Origin: Pseudoalteromonas umbrosa
GTDB lineage: Bacteria > Pseudomonadota > Gammaproteobacteria > Enterobacterales > Alteromonadaceae
Reading direction: 5' to 3'
Length of the DNA: 64,000 bases
Assembly: GCF_030125375.1 (NCBI RefSeq)
Contig: NZ_JASJUU010000003.1
Coordinates: 1,119,174-1,183,173 of the forward strand
In this document: positions 28,600 to 37,253 of the stretch, one piece after another
How positions within the stretch are numbered: position 1 is the stretch's first letter
Layout: each line of letters starts with the position of its first letter
Position numbers and translations under genes: made by a program
The notes under the pieces: generated by a model
The model's input: the letters and a program-made list of their open reading frames with translations, nothing else
The model's database searches: none
Told to the model about the DNA's origin: nothing

Positions 28600-28730
28600 C
28601 ATGGTATTCACTGGCGCAGAGCATCTGTGACCCAGTCTCTTTATGCGCTCAATACTATAGATTTTTTCACTGTATCGCCTCAAAAATCTTGGTATACATA
28701 CTCGTCCTATCCTTTGCATTGCGAAGAGAT
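28600..28730 (-). pseudogene. Decayed copy of the SIMPL gene 3' region
   Basis: Stretches here match the 3' part of the SIMPL gene in the same orientation and order: GTATTCACTGGCGCAGA (compare 29631 onward), TTATGCGCTCAATAC (29719 onward), ATACTGTAGATTT-like (29768 onward) and TATCCTTTGCATTGCGAA (29824 onward). Two internal segments are missing. No open frame remains. It directly follows the intact LysR gene, mirroring the arrangement at 29480-29850. Confidence 0.75.
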
Positions 28731-29189
28731 ATGTGATTAAGTTGGTTAAATAACTTATAATTAGAATGAGTTAGTTCTATTAAGAAATATATTTAATTTT
28801 TCATTTTAAAATGTGCTTATATTAAAGTTTTCCTGTTTTTTATTTGGTTTAATCTTGATTTTTTAATTAATATTTTTATAAAAGGATTTTTTGACTTTGT
28901 TTTTTGGGTGTTGAGTAACCTGTTCGAAGATGTGGGTGTTAATGTTTTTATATTTTTGTTGAGTTTTATTATTATTTATATGTATTATTATTTTAGGCTT
29001 AACTTTGTTGCTAATGTTTGTTTTTTGTTCTTGAGTATGCATTAACAAATATTCATAGGATAATTTTCTGCAAGGTGGTTTTGTCTAGTGAGAACACAAA
29101 AGGGGTTGGCATTATAAGTTGCGATATGACTATTCGTTAGCTTTGCTAATACGTAATTTGTAAATAAGGATAAATAATAGAGTTCGACT
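28731..29189. other. AT-rich non-coding DNA upstream of peptide gene
   Basis: About 460 bases with very low GC between the SIMPL remnant and the peptide ORF. A 61-codon minus-strand frame (28863-29048) is low-complexity Lys/Asn/Gln and is not credible. The base composition differs from both flanks, consistent with acquired DNA. Confidence 0.5.
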
Positions 29190-29357
29190 ATGAAAAAAAT
29201 ATTAAAAATAAAGAAGAAAAATTTGGCAACATTGTCAAATGATAAACGTAAACTACCTAATGCACTAACGCCGAATGTAGCTGGTGGAGTTTGTTCGAAC
29301 TGCGTAAGCGGTTGCCATGAGTTAGTTCAAGTGCATCCAAATCCAGAAAATCACTAA
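29190..29357 (+). CDS. Putative RiPP precursor peptide, double-glycine leader
   Basis: 55 codons. A Lys-rich N-terminus (MKKILKIKKKNLATLSND) is followed by KRKLPNALTPNVAGG, a double-Gly cleavage motif at residues 33-34, and a 21-residue Cys-rich core VCSNCVSGCH... ending in NPENH. The leader resembles the LKTLSND...TPxVAGG class of precursors annotated as lanthipeptide or other modified peptides in Bacteroidetes and gammaproteobacteria. The core has 3 Cys and 2 Ser. A weak GAG site is 7 bases upstream. No modifying enzyme or peptidase-transporter is in the window, so it would be served in trans. Product class unknown. Confidence 0.65.
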   Translation: MKKILKIKKKNLATLSNDKRKLPNALTPNVAGGVCSNCVSGCHELVQVHPNPENH

Positions 29358-29479
29358 TGCTAGTCATTTGAAAATTTAATTGAGCTTATGTGGCGATGTA
29401 CCAGTCATATAGGCTTTTATCACATTCTTTTTTCCCCTGTCGTGTAACTACTCCAAAAAATAGTTTTTTCGTCTTCTTC
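29358..29479. other. Spacer after peptide gene
   Basis: About 120 bases with no gene or clear terminator, ending at the LysR remnant. Confidence 0.4.
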
Positions 29480-29595
29480 AATTTACCTGCCAAAGTACGA
29501 ATTTTCTTATCATTTTTAGCTGATGCACTCGAAAAGATAAAACAAAGTGCTTATCAGAAATAGGTTGGGCACGAGGCCTATGTTAAGCGATGCTT
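29480..29595 (+). pseudogene. Decayed copy of the LysR gene 3' end
   Basis: TTTACCTGCCAAAGTACG and TGATGCACTCGAAAAG followed by AAAGTGCTTATCAGA align with the end of the intact LysR gene (28453-28565), about 80 percent identical by eye. A TAG occurs where the intact gene reads Trp, and the copy lacks the rest of the gene. It abuts the intact SIMPL gene, which ends at 29606 on the opposite strand. Confidence 0.75.
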
Positions 29596-29605
29596 TATTT
29601 AAGGT

Positions 29606-30322
29606 TCAATTTACTTTTAAATCAAAAACGGCATTCACTGACGCAGAAAATGTAATGGTTGCATGTAAATAGCGTCCAGCGGATAAGTAAGTGTTATCAA
29701 TCTGCGAGCCAGTCACTTCTATGCGCTCAATACCGTATTGATATCTAGAGCCATGAGCGTTGGGGTCGATACTGTAGATTTGGCCAAGTTTAGCACCAAA
29801 AGCCTCGGCATACATATTTGCTTTATCCTTTGCGTTGCGAACAGCTTTCATGGTTGCTTCTTGTCTGTATTGAGATGATTTTGAAGAGCTGAATTTAATG
29901 TCGTCTATTGTGTCGATTTTTACACTCAGGGCGAAATTTAGAAAATCATTCAGTTTATTTATGTTGGTTAGCGTGACCGTGATTGAGCGAGTGGCGATAT
30001 AACCCGACTCTACTGGGTTGTCCTCATCATCATAAATAATATTAGGTTCAGTTAATAAACTAGACGCCGAGACATGATCATCTTTAATATCAAATGTACT
30101 CAATCCCTCTAATAAGGCATTGACCCGTTTATCTAGCTCTTGCTTTGCCGCCAAAGCAGTACTTTTCATGACCTCAATTTCAAAAGAAATATCAGCAAGG
30201 TCGGGCTTTGCCTCAACTGTTGCACTGCCTTGTATACTTACATGTCTATTGTCGGGCAGTGGTGAATTGGCATACACGGACATGGCGAAAAGGGAGATAA
30301 GTGTGAAATAAATGGCTTTCAT
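29606..30322 (-). CDS. SIMPL domain (DUF541) periplasmic protein
   Basis: 238 residues. The Sec signal (1-18, ending VYA) is followed by the SIMPL start RHVSIQGSATVEAKPDLADISFEIE, with VNALLEGL, GYIATRSITVTL and AVRNAKDKANMYAEAFGAKLG as further family landmarks. Family members form oligomeric periplasmic or surface proteins (BP26, YggE) linked to oxidative-stress tolerance. Full length. Its last part is duplicated as a remnant at 28600-28730. Confidence 0.9.
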   Translation of the reverse strand: MKAIYFTLISLFAMSVYANSPLPDNRHVSIQGSATVEAKPDLADISFEIEVMKSTALAAKQELDKRVNALLEGLSTFDIKDDHVSASSLLTEPNIIYDDEDNPVESGYIATRSITVTLTNINKLNDFLNFALSVKIDTIDDIKFSSSKSSQYRQEATMKAVRNAKDKANMYAEAFGAKLGQIYSIDPNAHGSRYQYGIERIEVTGSQIDNTYLSAGRYLHATITFSASVNAVFDLKVN

Positions 30323-30426
30323 AGTGGTTCCATTATTATTATTTTGATATCAAATTAGCATGGTTCAAAAGCAAAGGTAATGATATTTATCTACTTTTTT
30401 AGCTGTCTCTCTTAACCAAAAAGTCC

Positions 30427-31620
30427 TTATAACAATGATTTATATAATCCTTTGACTAAGCTCTGTTGTCGTTTACCGCAGAGGCTTTTGTCATATTTAT
30501 TTGGGGTATGAAAAGATTCAGTCACATATGCAAAGGCAAGTTGTGATCTGGGATCGGCAAACCCAATAGAGCCGCCCATACCCATATGACCTAACGTCTC
30601 TAGGTTGGGGCCCATTGGGCAAAATTCTGGGGAGTTAAGCATCATACCGGCGCCCATGCGCCATTGCTTTTGGGTTGTCAGCTCTTGCCCTGAAAAACTC
30701 AGTTGTGTCATTGCTTTAACTTGTGACTTTGGCAGGAGTGTTTGACCTATTAAAGTCCCGCCACTTGCTAAGAACGCATACATTTTTGCGAGCCCCAAGG
30801 CTGATGCGTGACCAGTCACCGCCGGAATTTCACTGTTGTGCCAAGCCGATGAATTAGGGTGATAGTGTTCACTACACGGTCTAAAATACTGGTATTTCCA
30901 ATAAGGAATATAAGGCAGCCAGCGAGACATCAATGTTAGTCCAAAACGAGAAAAGGCTGGGCTTGGTTTTATATCTCGATGCGGATGGTTTGCCTGTCTT
31001 GTTAGTGCGCAATCAATATCAAATGGCTGTGCTATTTCCTGCTCAAAGTAAGTGCTTGGCATACGACCGTCCACACGGCGTAATACTTCACCTAAAATAT
31101 GACCGTAAGTAAGGGCATGATATACGAGCTTTTGTCCTGCGGGAAAAATAGGCTTGGCTGGTTCAAGGTTGCTAATCGATGCTTGCCAATCAAAGATATC
31201 ATGGGGTTTTCCCGTTGAGTGGCAAGGTAGTCCTGCGCTGTGGTTGAGCACAGCAGCAATGGTGATATGTGCTTTGTCGTGTTTTGCAAACTCGGGCCAG
31301 TAACGACAAATTGGGGCATCTAACTCGATTTGCCGATTAGCAGCTAATTTGTGGATACAGATAGCCAGCATTGCTTTTGAGCAAGACATTACACTGACTC
31401 TGTGATTTGCTTGCCAAGGTGAAGTGAGTGCGTTGTTGCCATATAAGTTAACCACTAATTGCCCTTTGTGATAAACACAGATCGCCGCACCAGTTTCGTG
31501 GTGTCGTGTAAAGTTATCTACAAAAGCATCCTTGAGGGGCTTAAATTGGTTTAAAACTGTACCTTTAATTTCTGGTGTCTTTTTATCGTCGTTATTATTA
31601 ACTGAAGTAAAATTGTTCAT
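30427..31620 (-). CDS. Serine hydrolase, class C beta-lactamase/EstB-like
   Basis: 397 residues. The SxxK nucleophile motif SCSK is at 79-82, the family Tyr region is VYHALTYGHILGEV, and a GHMGMGGSIGF motif replaces the KTG box. No signal peptide, so cytosolic: an esterase, or a LACTB-like protein, is more likely than an antibiotic-resistance enzyme. The ATG has no clear ribosome site. Divergent from an AraC-family regulator, which probably controls it. Confidence 0.85.
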   Translation of the reverse strand: MNNFTSVNNNDDKKTPEIKGTVLNQFKPLKDAFVDNFTRHHETGAAICVYHKGQLVVNLYGNNALTSPWQANHRVSVMSCSKAMLAICIHKLAANRQIELDAPICRYWPEFAKHDKAHITIAAVLNHSAGLPCHSTGKPHDIFDWQASISNLEPAKPIFPAGQKLVYHALTYGHILGEVLRRVDGRMPSTYFEQEIAQPFDIDCALTRQANHPHRDIKPSPAFSRFGLTLMSRWLPYIPYWKYQYFRPCSEHYHPNSSAWHNSEIPAVTGHASALGLAKMYAFLASGGTLIGQTLLPKSQVKAMTQLSFSGQELTTQKQWRMGAGMMLNSPEFCPMGPNLETLGHMGMGGSIGFADPRSQLAFAYVTESFHTPNKYDKSLCGKRQQSLVKGLYKSLL

Positions 31621-31736
31621 AATTTATGGCTTGTGACTGAGAATATGCGGTGTATTGAACGCATATTTTTGCCTATATCGAAGAGCAAGCAGAGCGCGAT
31701 AAGGAGTTATTTTGTCACTCAATGGAGTATTGAATA

Positions 31737-32723
31737 GTGCACACTGAACACGTGGAGGATGTCGCGTTTAATGTTGGCGAATTGACATTACAATCAGAGC
31801 AAGTATTAGAAAGTGGGAGTAGGTGGGCATACGATTCAGATTATTGTATCTCTTTGCCTGAGAAGCTTGGTAATGGGGCGAGTTTTGGGTTTAATTATAA
31901 TGACGATGGCGCATTGCAAGTTAATGAACTGAACTTTAACCAAAAGACTAAATTCACAGCTGATAGCACTAAACTTTGTGGCGCATTTTTTGTTTTAAAA
32001 GGGCGAGTGAGCATTACAACTCCTGTCACAGGCAACGTAATTATCCCAAAAGATCACCTGTGTTTATTTTTTATCGAGGAATCAGCTTGTACGTTTGATT
32101 ACAGTGCAGGTGAACATAAAATTGTCAATTTCACGATAAGTCACGGGCTGATGTCATCGTTGATAGCACAATATCAATCAGCGAACTCTGTACCATCTTT
32201 AATCGAAAAACACTTCATTTGCTTACCGATTAACTCGGCAATAAAAAATATGCTAAATCAAGTATATGATTGCAAATTACCCGCTAAAAGTATGAAACTA
32301 TTAGTGCAAGCCAAAATGATGGAGCTGATGACTGAATTGCTGGAGTACAACCAAACCTATCACAATAGTCTGGCCACCATTAAAGAAACTGACTTAAAAG
32401 CGCTTTATCAAGCTGCAAAATATTTGGAGACTAATATGCAGTCTCCTCCGAGCATTATTGAGTTGGCTAAAATCGTGGGTGTGAATGATTATAAGCTGAA
32501 GCAGCAATTTAAAACGGTGTTTAGCTGTGCGCCATTTGCGTATTTGACAGAGCTTCGCCTTAATCGTGCCGCTAGTTTATTGGCGCGCACAGAATTATCC
32601 GTTATGCAGGTTGCTCAAGAGGTTGGTTACAAGCACGCAGGGCATTTTGCGAAAAACTTTAAGTTAAAGTTTGGTCGTACACCAAAGTCTTACAAAACAT
32701 GGGTAAGCTCAAAAAGTACATGA
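31737..32723 (+). CDS. AraC-family transcriptional regulator
   Basis: 328 residues. An N-terminal effector region of about 200 residues is followed by two C-terminal helix-turn-helix motifs: PSIIELAKIVGVNDYKLKQQFKTVF and LSVMQVAQEVGYKHAGHFAKNFKLKFGRTPKSYK. The start is GTG; an in-frame TGA is 6 bases upstream and GGAG is 9 bases before it. Divergent from the serine hydrolase gene. A strong hairpin follows. Confidence 0.92.
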   Translation: MHTEHVEDVAFNVGELTLQSEQVLESGSRWAYDSDYCISLPEKLGNGASFGFNYNDDGALQVNELNFNQKTKFTADSTKLCGAFFVLKGRVSITTPVTGNVIIPKDHLCLFFIEESACTFDYSAGEHKIVNFTISHGLMSSLIAQYQSANSVPSLIEKHFICLPINSAIKNMLNQVYDCKLPAKSMKLLVQAKMMELMTELLEYNQTYHNSLATIKETDLKALYQAAKYLETNMQSPPSIIELAKIVGVNDYKLKQQFKTVFSCAPFAYLTELRLNRAASLLARTELSVMQVAQEVGYKHAGHFAKNFKLKFGRTPKSYKTWVSSKST

Positions 32724-32868
32724 TTTGGCTTTGGTTTGTTTGCTATTTGAGCGCTTAGAAATATTATTAAATTTTTTTGATCCAAATAAATAGCTGCTGC
32801 GTTTATACATGTGAAGGGTTTCTGATGTGTAACACATCCTTGGAGTCGCCCCTTCACCATGTCATGAT

Positions 32869-32897
32869 AACGCGCACCTCGGTGCGCGTTAGTCTTT
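32869..32897 (+). terminator. Rho-independent terminator
   Basis: AACGCGCAC (32869-32877) and GTGCGCGTT (32882-32890) form a perfect 9-bp GC-rich stem with a 4-base loop, followed by AGTCTTTT. It lies about 145 bases after the AraC stop. Confidence 0.8.
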
Positions 32898-33011
32898 TCT
32901 AAATATAGTCATTATCAAAATCATACACTGTCAGGTTATTGTTGCTTTGTTGATAGCAAGTCCTGTATAAACATTGAGCTTAGCAACTATACAAAAAATA
33001 AGAAGAATAAA

Positions 33012-33443
33012 ATGTGTACAAGGATAACGTTATTGTTCGCAGATTCTAAGGAGCTACATCAGGTAGCAACTTGGTACTATGAACATTGGGATAGTAAGCG
33101 AGCGAATAGCAGTGTGTCAGACGTCATTACAAAACTCTCAAACACAGATCAGCGATTTGGATTTACTGTGCATTTTAATGAGCAGTTGGCAGGCGCTGCC
33201 GAGATTAAATTCATGAATGGACGTTGTTGGCTAGATGGCGTCTACGTGGATGGTCGCTTTCGTGGCAAAGGGTTAGCAGAAGAATTGGTTAATTTTGCCA
33301 AGCAACAAGCTACAGAACGTGGTTTGTCATCATTAAATTTGAAATGCGAGCCTCATCTCATAGCCTTATATCAAAAGTATGGCTTTGCCGTTTTTGACAC
33401 TCGCGATGGGAAATCTATGATGACCTGCAAATTAATACCATGA
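33012..33443 (+). CDS. GNAT family N-acetyltransferase
   Basis: 143 residues. The acetyl-CoA loop region reads LDGVYVDGRFRGKGLAEELVNFAKQQA (R-x-x-G-x-G/A with the usual following helix), and the C-terminal LYQKYGF motif is typical. Substrate cannot be told. It converges with the YiaA-like operon, with 13 bases between the stops. Confidence 0.9.
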   Translation: MCTRITLLFADSKELHQVATWYYEHWDSKRANSSVSDVITKLSNTDQRFGFTVHFNEQLAGAAEIKFMNGRCWLDGVYVDGRFRGKGLAEELVNFAKQQATERGLSSLNLKCEPHLIALYQKYGFAVFDTRDGKSMMTCKLIP

Positions 33444-33456
33444 TCATACTTGGTTT

Positions 33457-33912
33457 TTAATCTGTTTCTTGCTGCGCACACGCTAGCGGTTCTTCAGTAA
33501 GCTGTGAGTGTGAGTGAGCAGCTAGATCCCTGATATTCTTTTGGACAGCGACGGCTGAATACAGGCTCATTAAATATGCGAGTCCGTAAAATCCTTTTTC
33601 ACTGAGTAACAAATCTGCGTTATACAAGCCAATCAGCAATAAGAGAATGGCACTGCCTGTCGATATTAAGCTTAGCGCATGGTAAATATTCGAAGTCTTT
33701 AAATGCTCTTGTTTATCTCGAATGCTCTTTTGTAATGAAACCGCTGAAAACAGTCCATATAAGAGAATAACCAAGTAATAACCTTTTTCATTCAGTTGCA
33801 TAGAGGCGTTAAATAAGCCTATACAATATGTTATTACACCCGTAGCCAATACGGTTATAGATGCAAGATTAAATGCTTTGCTCGGTGCTTGTGTTGGGGT
33901 TATGTTGTCCAT
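33457..33912 (-). CDS. YiaA/YiaB-like inner-membrane protein, two repeats
   Basis: 151 residues with four membrane helices in two matching halves: LFNASMQLNEKGYYLVILLYGLFSAVSLQKSIRD and LYNADLLLSEKGFYGLAYLMSLYSAVAVQKNIRD (each shown in part by the shared L-EKG-Y and Y-LFSAV-QK-IRD pattern). This is the YiaA/YiaB two-helix domain duplicated. Function unknown. GAGGAGAG precedes the start. Last gene of a three-gene operon, starting 2 bases after the DUF2145 stop. Confidence 0.85.
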   Translation of the reverse strand: MDNITPTQAPSKAFNLASITVLATGVITYCIGLFNASMQLNEKGYYLVILLYGLFSAVSLQKSIRDKQEHLKTSNIYHALSLISTGSAILLLLIGLYNADLLLSEKGFYGLAYLMSLYSAVAVQKNIRDLAAHSHSQLTEEPLACAQQETD

Positions 33913-33914
33913 TA

Positions 33915-34724
33915 TTAAATCTCTCCTCGTTTCTGCACTGGTGTATCAGGTGTCAATATCGCCGAGTGGGCCAGCAACTCGTATTGCTCGAGGTAGTTAC
34001 GAATGCTGGTAAAAGTTGCAACTTGTACATCCCCGCTGTGGTCTTTTCTATAAATGTCATCTTTAAATACAGAGCCAAAGAACAATTTAAAGCGACTAAC
34101 TGATAGAGGTTGTGCCTGAAAATACGCTTGTGTGTTTGCTTTTAGCTGCGCCATATCCGTGGTTTTATAAATCGCAGCGTTAATGACATTGAGGGTATGC
34201 TCTGTACAGTTTTGTTTTCTGTTGTTGTATGGGTTAGCAATCAGCGAGTATTTTGGATTATGAACTTGCTTGGCAACGCCGTTATTAATTGCTTCAAGTA
34301 ATTGTTTTTGAACGTCCAATGTGGGGATGGCTATCCCAGCTTTTAAGTCTTTTACCGACCAAAAAAAGTCAGTTGGATAGTCAACAATCAGCTCGCTTGT
34401 CGCTGGATCATCTGTTTTTTGATATAGGTTGTGTATTGCATAGCCTTGTTTTGTTTCGCCATTTTGCATGGTTATTTGTGAATATACGGCTAAGGCTACA
34501 TGCGTAAACTCTACGCCTTTAGGTAGCGTATTACTTGGTTGCCCGACTCTTGCAATGATAAACACATGGGCATGACGCGCTGCGCTATAACGCTCAACCT
34601 TTTTAGCAAACTGCGCTATTTCTTTTGGCGAATAGTGATGATCCATTGATTGTTCACTGCCTGCGGTAACATGCATGCTTTGCATGGCAAATACCAGATA
34701 GGCACCGCGTCTTAATATTCCCAT
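33915..34724 (-). CDS. DUF2145-like protein, papain-type fold candidate
   Basis: 269 residues from the ATG at 34724, which has AAGGAG 6 bases upstream; a 30-codon extension overlaps the previous gene. The signal-like N-terminus ends near MQSMHVTAG. A GVEFTHVALAVY segment (His) and RKQNCTEHTL (Cys) are spaced like the His/Cys pair of NlpC/P60-type hydrolases, and the layout fits DUF2145. A periplasmic cysteine hydrolase is plausible (inference). Middle gene of the operon; its neighbours are a small exported protein and a YiaA-like protein. Confidence 0.65.
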   Translation of the reverse strand: MGILRRGAYLVFAMQSMHVTAGSEQSMDHHYSPKEIAQFAKKVERYSAARHAHVFIIARVGQPSNTLPKGVEFTHVALAVYSQITMQNGETKQGYAIHNLYQKTDDPATSELIVDYPTDFFWSVKDLKAGIAIPTLDVQKQLLEAINNGVAKQVHNPKYSLIANPYNNRKQNCTEHTLNVINAAIYKTTDMAQLKANTQAYFQAQPLSVSRFKLFFGSVFKDDIYRKDHSGDVQVATFTSIRNYLEQYELLAHSAILTPDTPVQKRGEI

Positions 34725-34734
34725 GTCTTTCTCC

Positions 34735-35073
34735 TTATAGTGTGTTAGAGGGAGGTGGGCCTGCAATAATGACATCATCACTGATAGGTAGCGGTTGTGC
34801 CTTTTGTGACTCAAGTGTTTTGTCTACAATCGCCATGCTAGCAACGCCGCCGCTAAGCAATACTGCACCTGATATAACGACAGGTACAGCCACAACCGCA
34901 GTAGAGATTGCGGCACCTGTTGCCAAGCTATCTGTTGCTGCTAGAGCACTATATTTGATTGCATGGCTGCTGTGTGTGCTGGCATTTGACGCGTTGTCAG
35001 ATGCAAAACTGGGCAGTGTGATAAATAGGGCTGCACTAAGTACAGCAGCAAGTTTGAGGTGTTGAATAATCAT
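34735..35073 (-). CDS. Small exported or membrane protein, unknown
   Basis: 112 residues. Sec signal 1-24 (ending SFA), then a Ser/Asn/His-rich stretch and a hydrophobic Ala/Val/Gly-rich segment (about 50-82) that could span the membrane. The C-terminus ends PPPSNTL. First gene of an operon with the DUF2145 and YiaA-like genes (10-base gap). GGAG lies 7 bases before the ATG. Divergent from the XRE regulator. Family not recognised. Confidence 0.7.
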   Translation of the reverse strand: MIIQHLKLAAVLSAALFITLPSFASDNASNASTHSSHAIKYSALAATDSLATGAAISTAVVAVPVVISGAVLLSGGVASMAIVDKTLESQKAQPLPISDDVIIAGPPPSNTL

Positions 35074-35138
35074 GTGAAAACTCCATATTTCGTTGTGTTG
35101 CTTCTTAAACTAGCAAACTGGACGGAGTTGTACATTGA

Positions 35139-35175
35139 TTAATACCATGTATTAATATTAGATACTTTTAGTATC
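35139..35175. promoter_or_regulatory. Two palindromes in XRE/operon divergent region
   Basis: TTAATAC-CAT-GTATTAA (35139-35155) and GATAC-TTTTA-GTATC (35161-35175) are perfect inverted repeats sharing the GTAT/ATAC core. A further half-site TTAATACCATG overlaps the XRE start codon. They are strong candidates for operators of that regulator. Confidence 0.65.
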
Positions 35176-35188
35176 ATATTTTAATACC

Positions 35189-35959
35189 ATGAGCCAGATC
35201 CCACTTGTTTCAAATACGATCAAAATGCTATTGAAGCAGCATAAACTCACTTATAAGGATGTTGCTAAACATCTAGGTCAAAGTGAGGCAACAATAAAGC
35301 GAATGTTCTCTAATGACTTATTCTCGTTACAAAAACTTGAGAACATTTGTGAGTTGCTAGAACTTACCTTGTGTGATTTGTTTTCTCTATCGCAGTCCCA
35401 GCAATCACAGATCAGCCAATTGAGCGTCCAGCAAGAGCAAGAGCTTATGGATAACCCTAAACTTTTCTTAGTGGCGGTTTGCGTTAGAGATGGTTGGGAA
35501 TTTGAAGATATTGTTTCAAGGTATCAAATTGAAGCTTTAGAGTGTGTAAGGTTGCTTGCACACTTGGATCGCTTAAAAATGATTCAGTTGTTACCAAATA
35601 ACAGATACAAATTGCTGATAGCACAGGACTTTAACTGGATCCCTGGAGGGCCATTAGAGTCGTACATTGAACAACAAGTGTTAGGTAAATTTTTACAGGG
35701 TGAATTTAACCAAGAAGACAGTTACCGTTTTTACTTAAGGGGTAGCTATAGCGATGCAACAATCGCGACCATAAAACGTCGATTGCAGCAGCTCACCAAA
35801 GAAATTGCGCAGCTTAATGAACAAGATATTAAACTGCCGTTGAGTAAACGTAGAGGGGTTGGCCTTTTACTCGCGATGCGACCTTGGCAGCTAGGACAAT
35901 TTAAAAACATGTTGAGGGAATCCATTGGACCCAAAAATGAAACTGATGGTCGTAATTAA
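35189..35959 (+). CDS. XRE-family (Cro/CI-type HTH) regulator
   Basis: 256 residues. N-terminal helix-turn-helix LTYKDVAKHLGQSEATIKRMFS, then a long C-terminal region with winged-helix-like segments (DIVSRYQIEALECVRLLAHLDRLKMIQLLPNNRYKL) and a helical tail. There is no purine-rich ribosome site before the ATG, and the palindromes reach to within 14 bases of it, so the mRNA may be leaderless. Divergent from the small-exported/DUF2145/YiaA operon, its likely target. Confidence 0.85.
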   Translation: MSQIPLVSNTIKMLLKQHKLTYKDVAKHLGQSEATIKRMFSNDLFSLQKLENICELLELTLCDLFSLSQSQQSQISQLSVQQEQELMDNPKLFLVAVCVRDGWEFEDIVSRYQIEALECVRLLAHLDRLKMIQLLPNNRYKLLIAQDFNWIPGGPLESYIEQQVLGKFLQGEFNQEDSYRFYLRGSYSDATIATIKRRLQQLTKEIAQLNEQDIKLPLSKRRGVGLLLAMRPWQLGQFKNMLRESIGPKNETDGRN

Positions 35960-36209
35960 GTTGATAAAAATGCAATTAATAATTACCTTGTAAGGGTACT
36001 TTAGGGGAGGGAACCTAGATAAATTATTCTTAATCCTTGAATTAGACTTAATTCGTATGCATTTGCTACATAGTTAGTCGTTGTTATTAGAGTGTTAAAT
36101 TCATGATTGATTAATTTTTTCTAATTATTTAGTATTGTATTTCTTGGCTCTCAAAGCAGAACAAAAATTAATAAAAATACCACGTGAACCGTGGATTGAT
36201 GGGTCTTAC

Positions 36210-37253
36210 ATGGAACAAAATAGCTCTTTCGCTCAATCAGCAACTTGTCTCAAGCAAGCTGTCCCTTTTATGGTTAAGTATCAGATCCCGTTATCGCCGA
36301 TGAATTACGCGATATGGTACTGCTATGTGTTGGGTAAAGAGCCAGAACTGAATCAAAAACTCGATGAAATTTTAATGGAACATGGAACGTGTCCGCCTGA
36401 AAATGCAAAAGCGCTCTTTGATGAATTTTTAAGCGAGCAGGATCTTGCTCTTTTCCACGAAATGTCAGATCTGGTAAAAGGCACTCTCAATACCGTTGAA
36501 CAAGAAATCAGTAATACGCTTAACTGCTCAGAAGAATTTTCTGCGGTGTTATCTGAGTGTCATGTCGGGTTACATCAGCTAAAAAAGCAAAATGTAGGGA
36601 CTGGTCCTGAGATATATGATGGAGTACTTAGCTACGTATCTAAGCTCACCCAAGAGTCTATCGTGATGCAGCACAATGCTCTATGCTTTCAAAAAAAGCT
36701 GGAAGGTGCCTATAGTGAAATTAAACAACTTCAAGAAACTCTGATCGTTGCTCAAACCAAAGCGAGTACCGATAAGCTTACAGGACTACTAAATCGAGGT
36801 AAATTTGATGACGACATTATTAAGTTTTGTGATGATCCTAGCCAGTTTCAAAAAGTCCTTATTTTTATTGATATTGACCACTTTAAGCAATTTAATGATG
36901 AATTCGGTCATCAACGTGGTGATGATGTGCTGCGAAAAGTTGCACAAAAACTTCAGTCACACAGTGAAGGGCAAGGTGCAGCATATCGTTATGGGGGGGA
37001 AGAGTTTTGCATTTTAATTTCTTTCTCCAGCATCAGTGAGGCTGTTGGTTTCTCTAATCGTATTCGCGAAGATATTGCAAAGCTGTCTATAAAAGATAAA
37101 GAAACTGGTGAAGTGCTCAAACATATCAGTGCCAGCTTTGGCATTGCGCTTTACGGTAAAGAAATGACTTGGCATAGCTTAGTTGAATGTGCTGATAAGG
37201 CATTGTACCTCGCAAAGTCTCATGGACGAAACAGAGTTGAAGTAGCAGGTTAG
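36210..37253 (+). CDS. GGDEF diguanylate cyclase
   Basis: About 347 residues. An N-terminal helical region (PLSPMNYAIWYCYVLGKEPELNQKLDEIL) of the kind found in cytosolic diguanylate cyclases leads into a coiled coil and the GGDEF domain from DKLTGLLNRGKFDDDI. The active-site loop is GGEEF (262-266), so it should make cyclic di-GMP. The place of the usual RxxD inhibitory site (just upstream of RYGGEEF) reads SEGQGAAY, so product inhibition is probably absent. No membrane segment. A frame extension to a TTG at 36135 is possible, but the ATG fits better. Confidence 0.88.
   Translation: MEQNSSFAQSATCLKQAVPFMVKYQIPLSPMNYAIWYCYVLGKEPELNQKLDEILMEHGTCPPENAKALFDEFLSEQDLALFHEMSDLVKGTLNTVEQEISNTLNCSEEFSAVLSECHVGLHQLKKQNVGTGPEIYDGVLSYVSKLTQESIVMQHNALCFQKKLEGAYSEIKQLQETLIVAQTKASTDKLTGLLNRGKFDDDIIKFCDDPSQFQKVLIFIDIDHFKQFNDEFGHQRGDDVLRKVAQKLQSHSEGQGAAYRYGGEEFCILISFSSISEAVGFSNRIREDIAKLSIKDKETGEVLKHISASFGIALYGKEMTWHSLVECADKALYLAKSHGRNRVEVAG

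Noticed and set aside
28863..29048. 61-codon minus-strand ORF near the peptide gene
   Set aside because: Low-complexity Lys/Asn/Gln content in AT-rich DNA, with no credible start context.
30427..31620. Antibiotic-resistance beta-lactamase
   Set aside because: No signal peptide and no KTG box; esterase-like serine hydrolase fits better.
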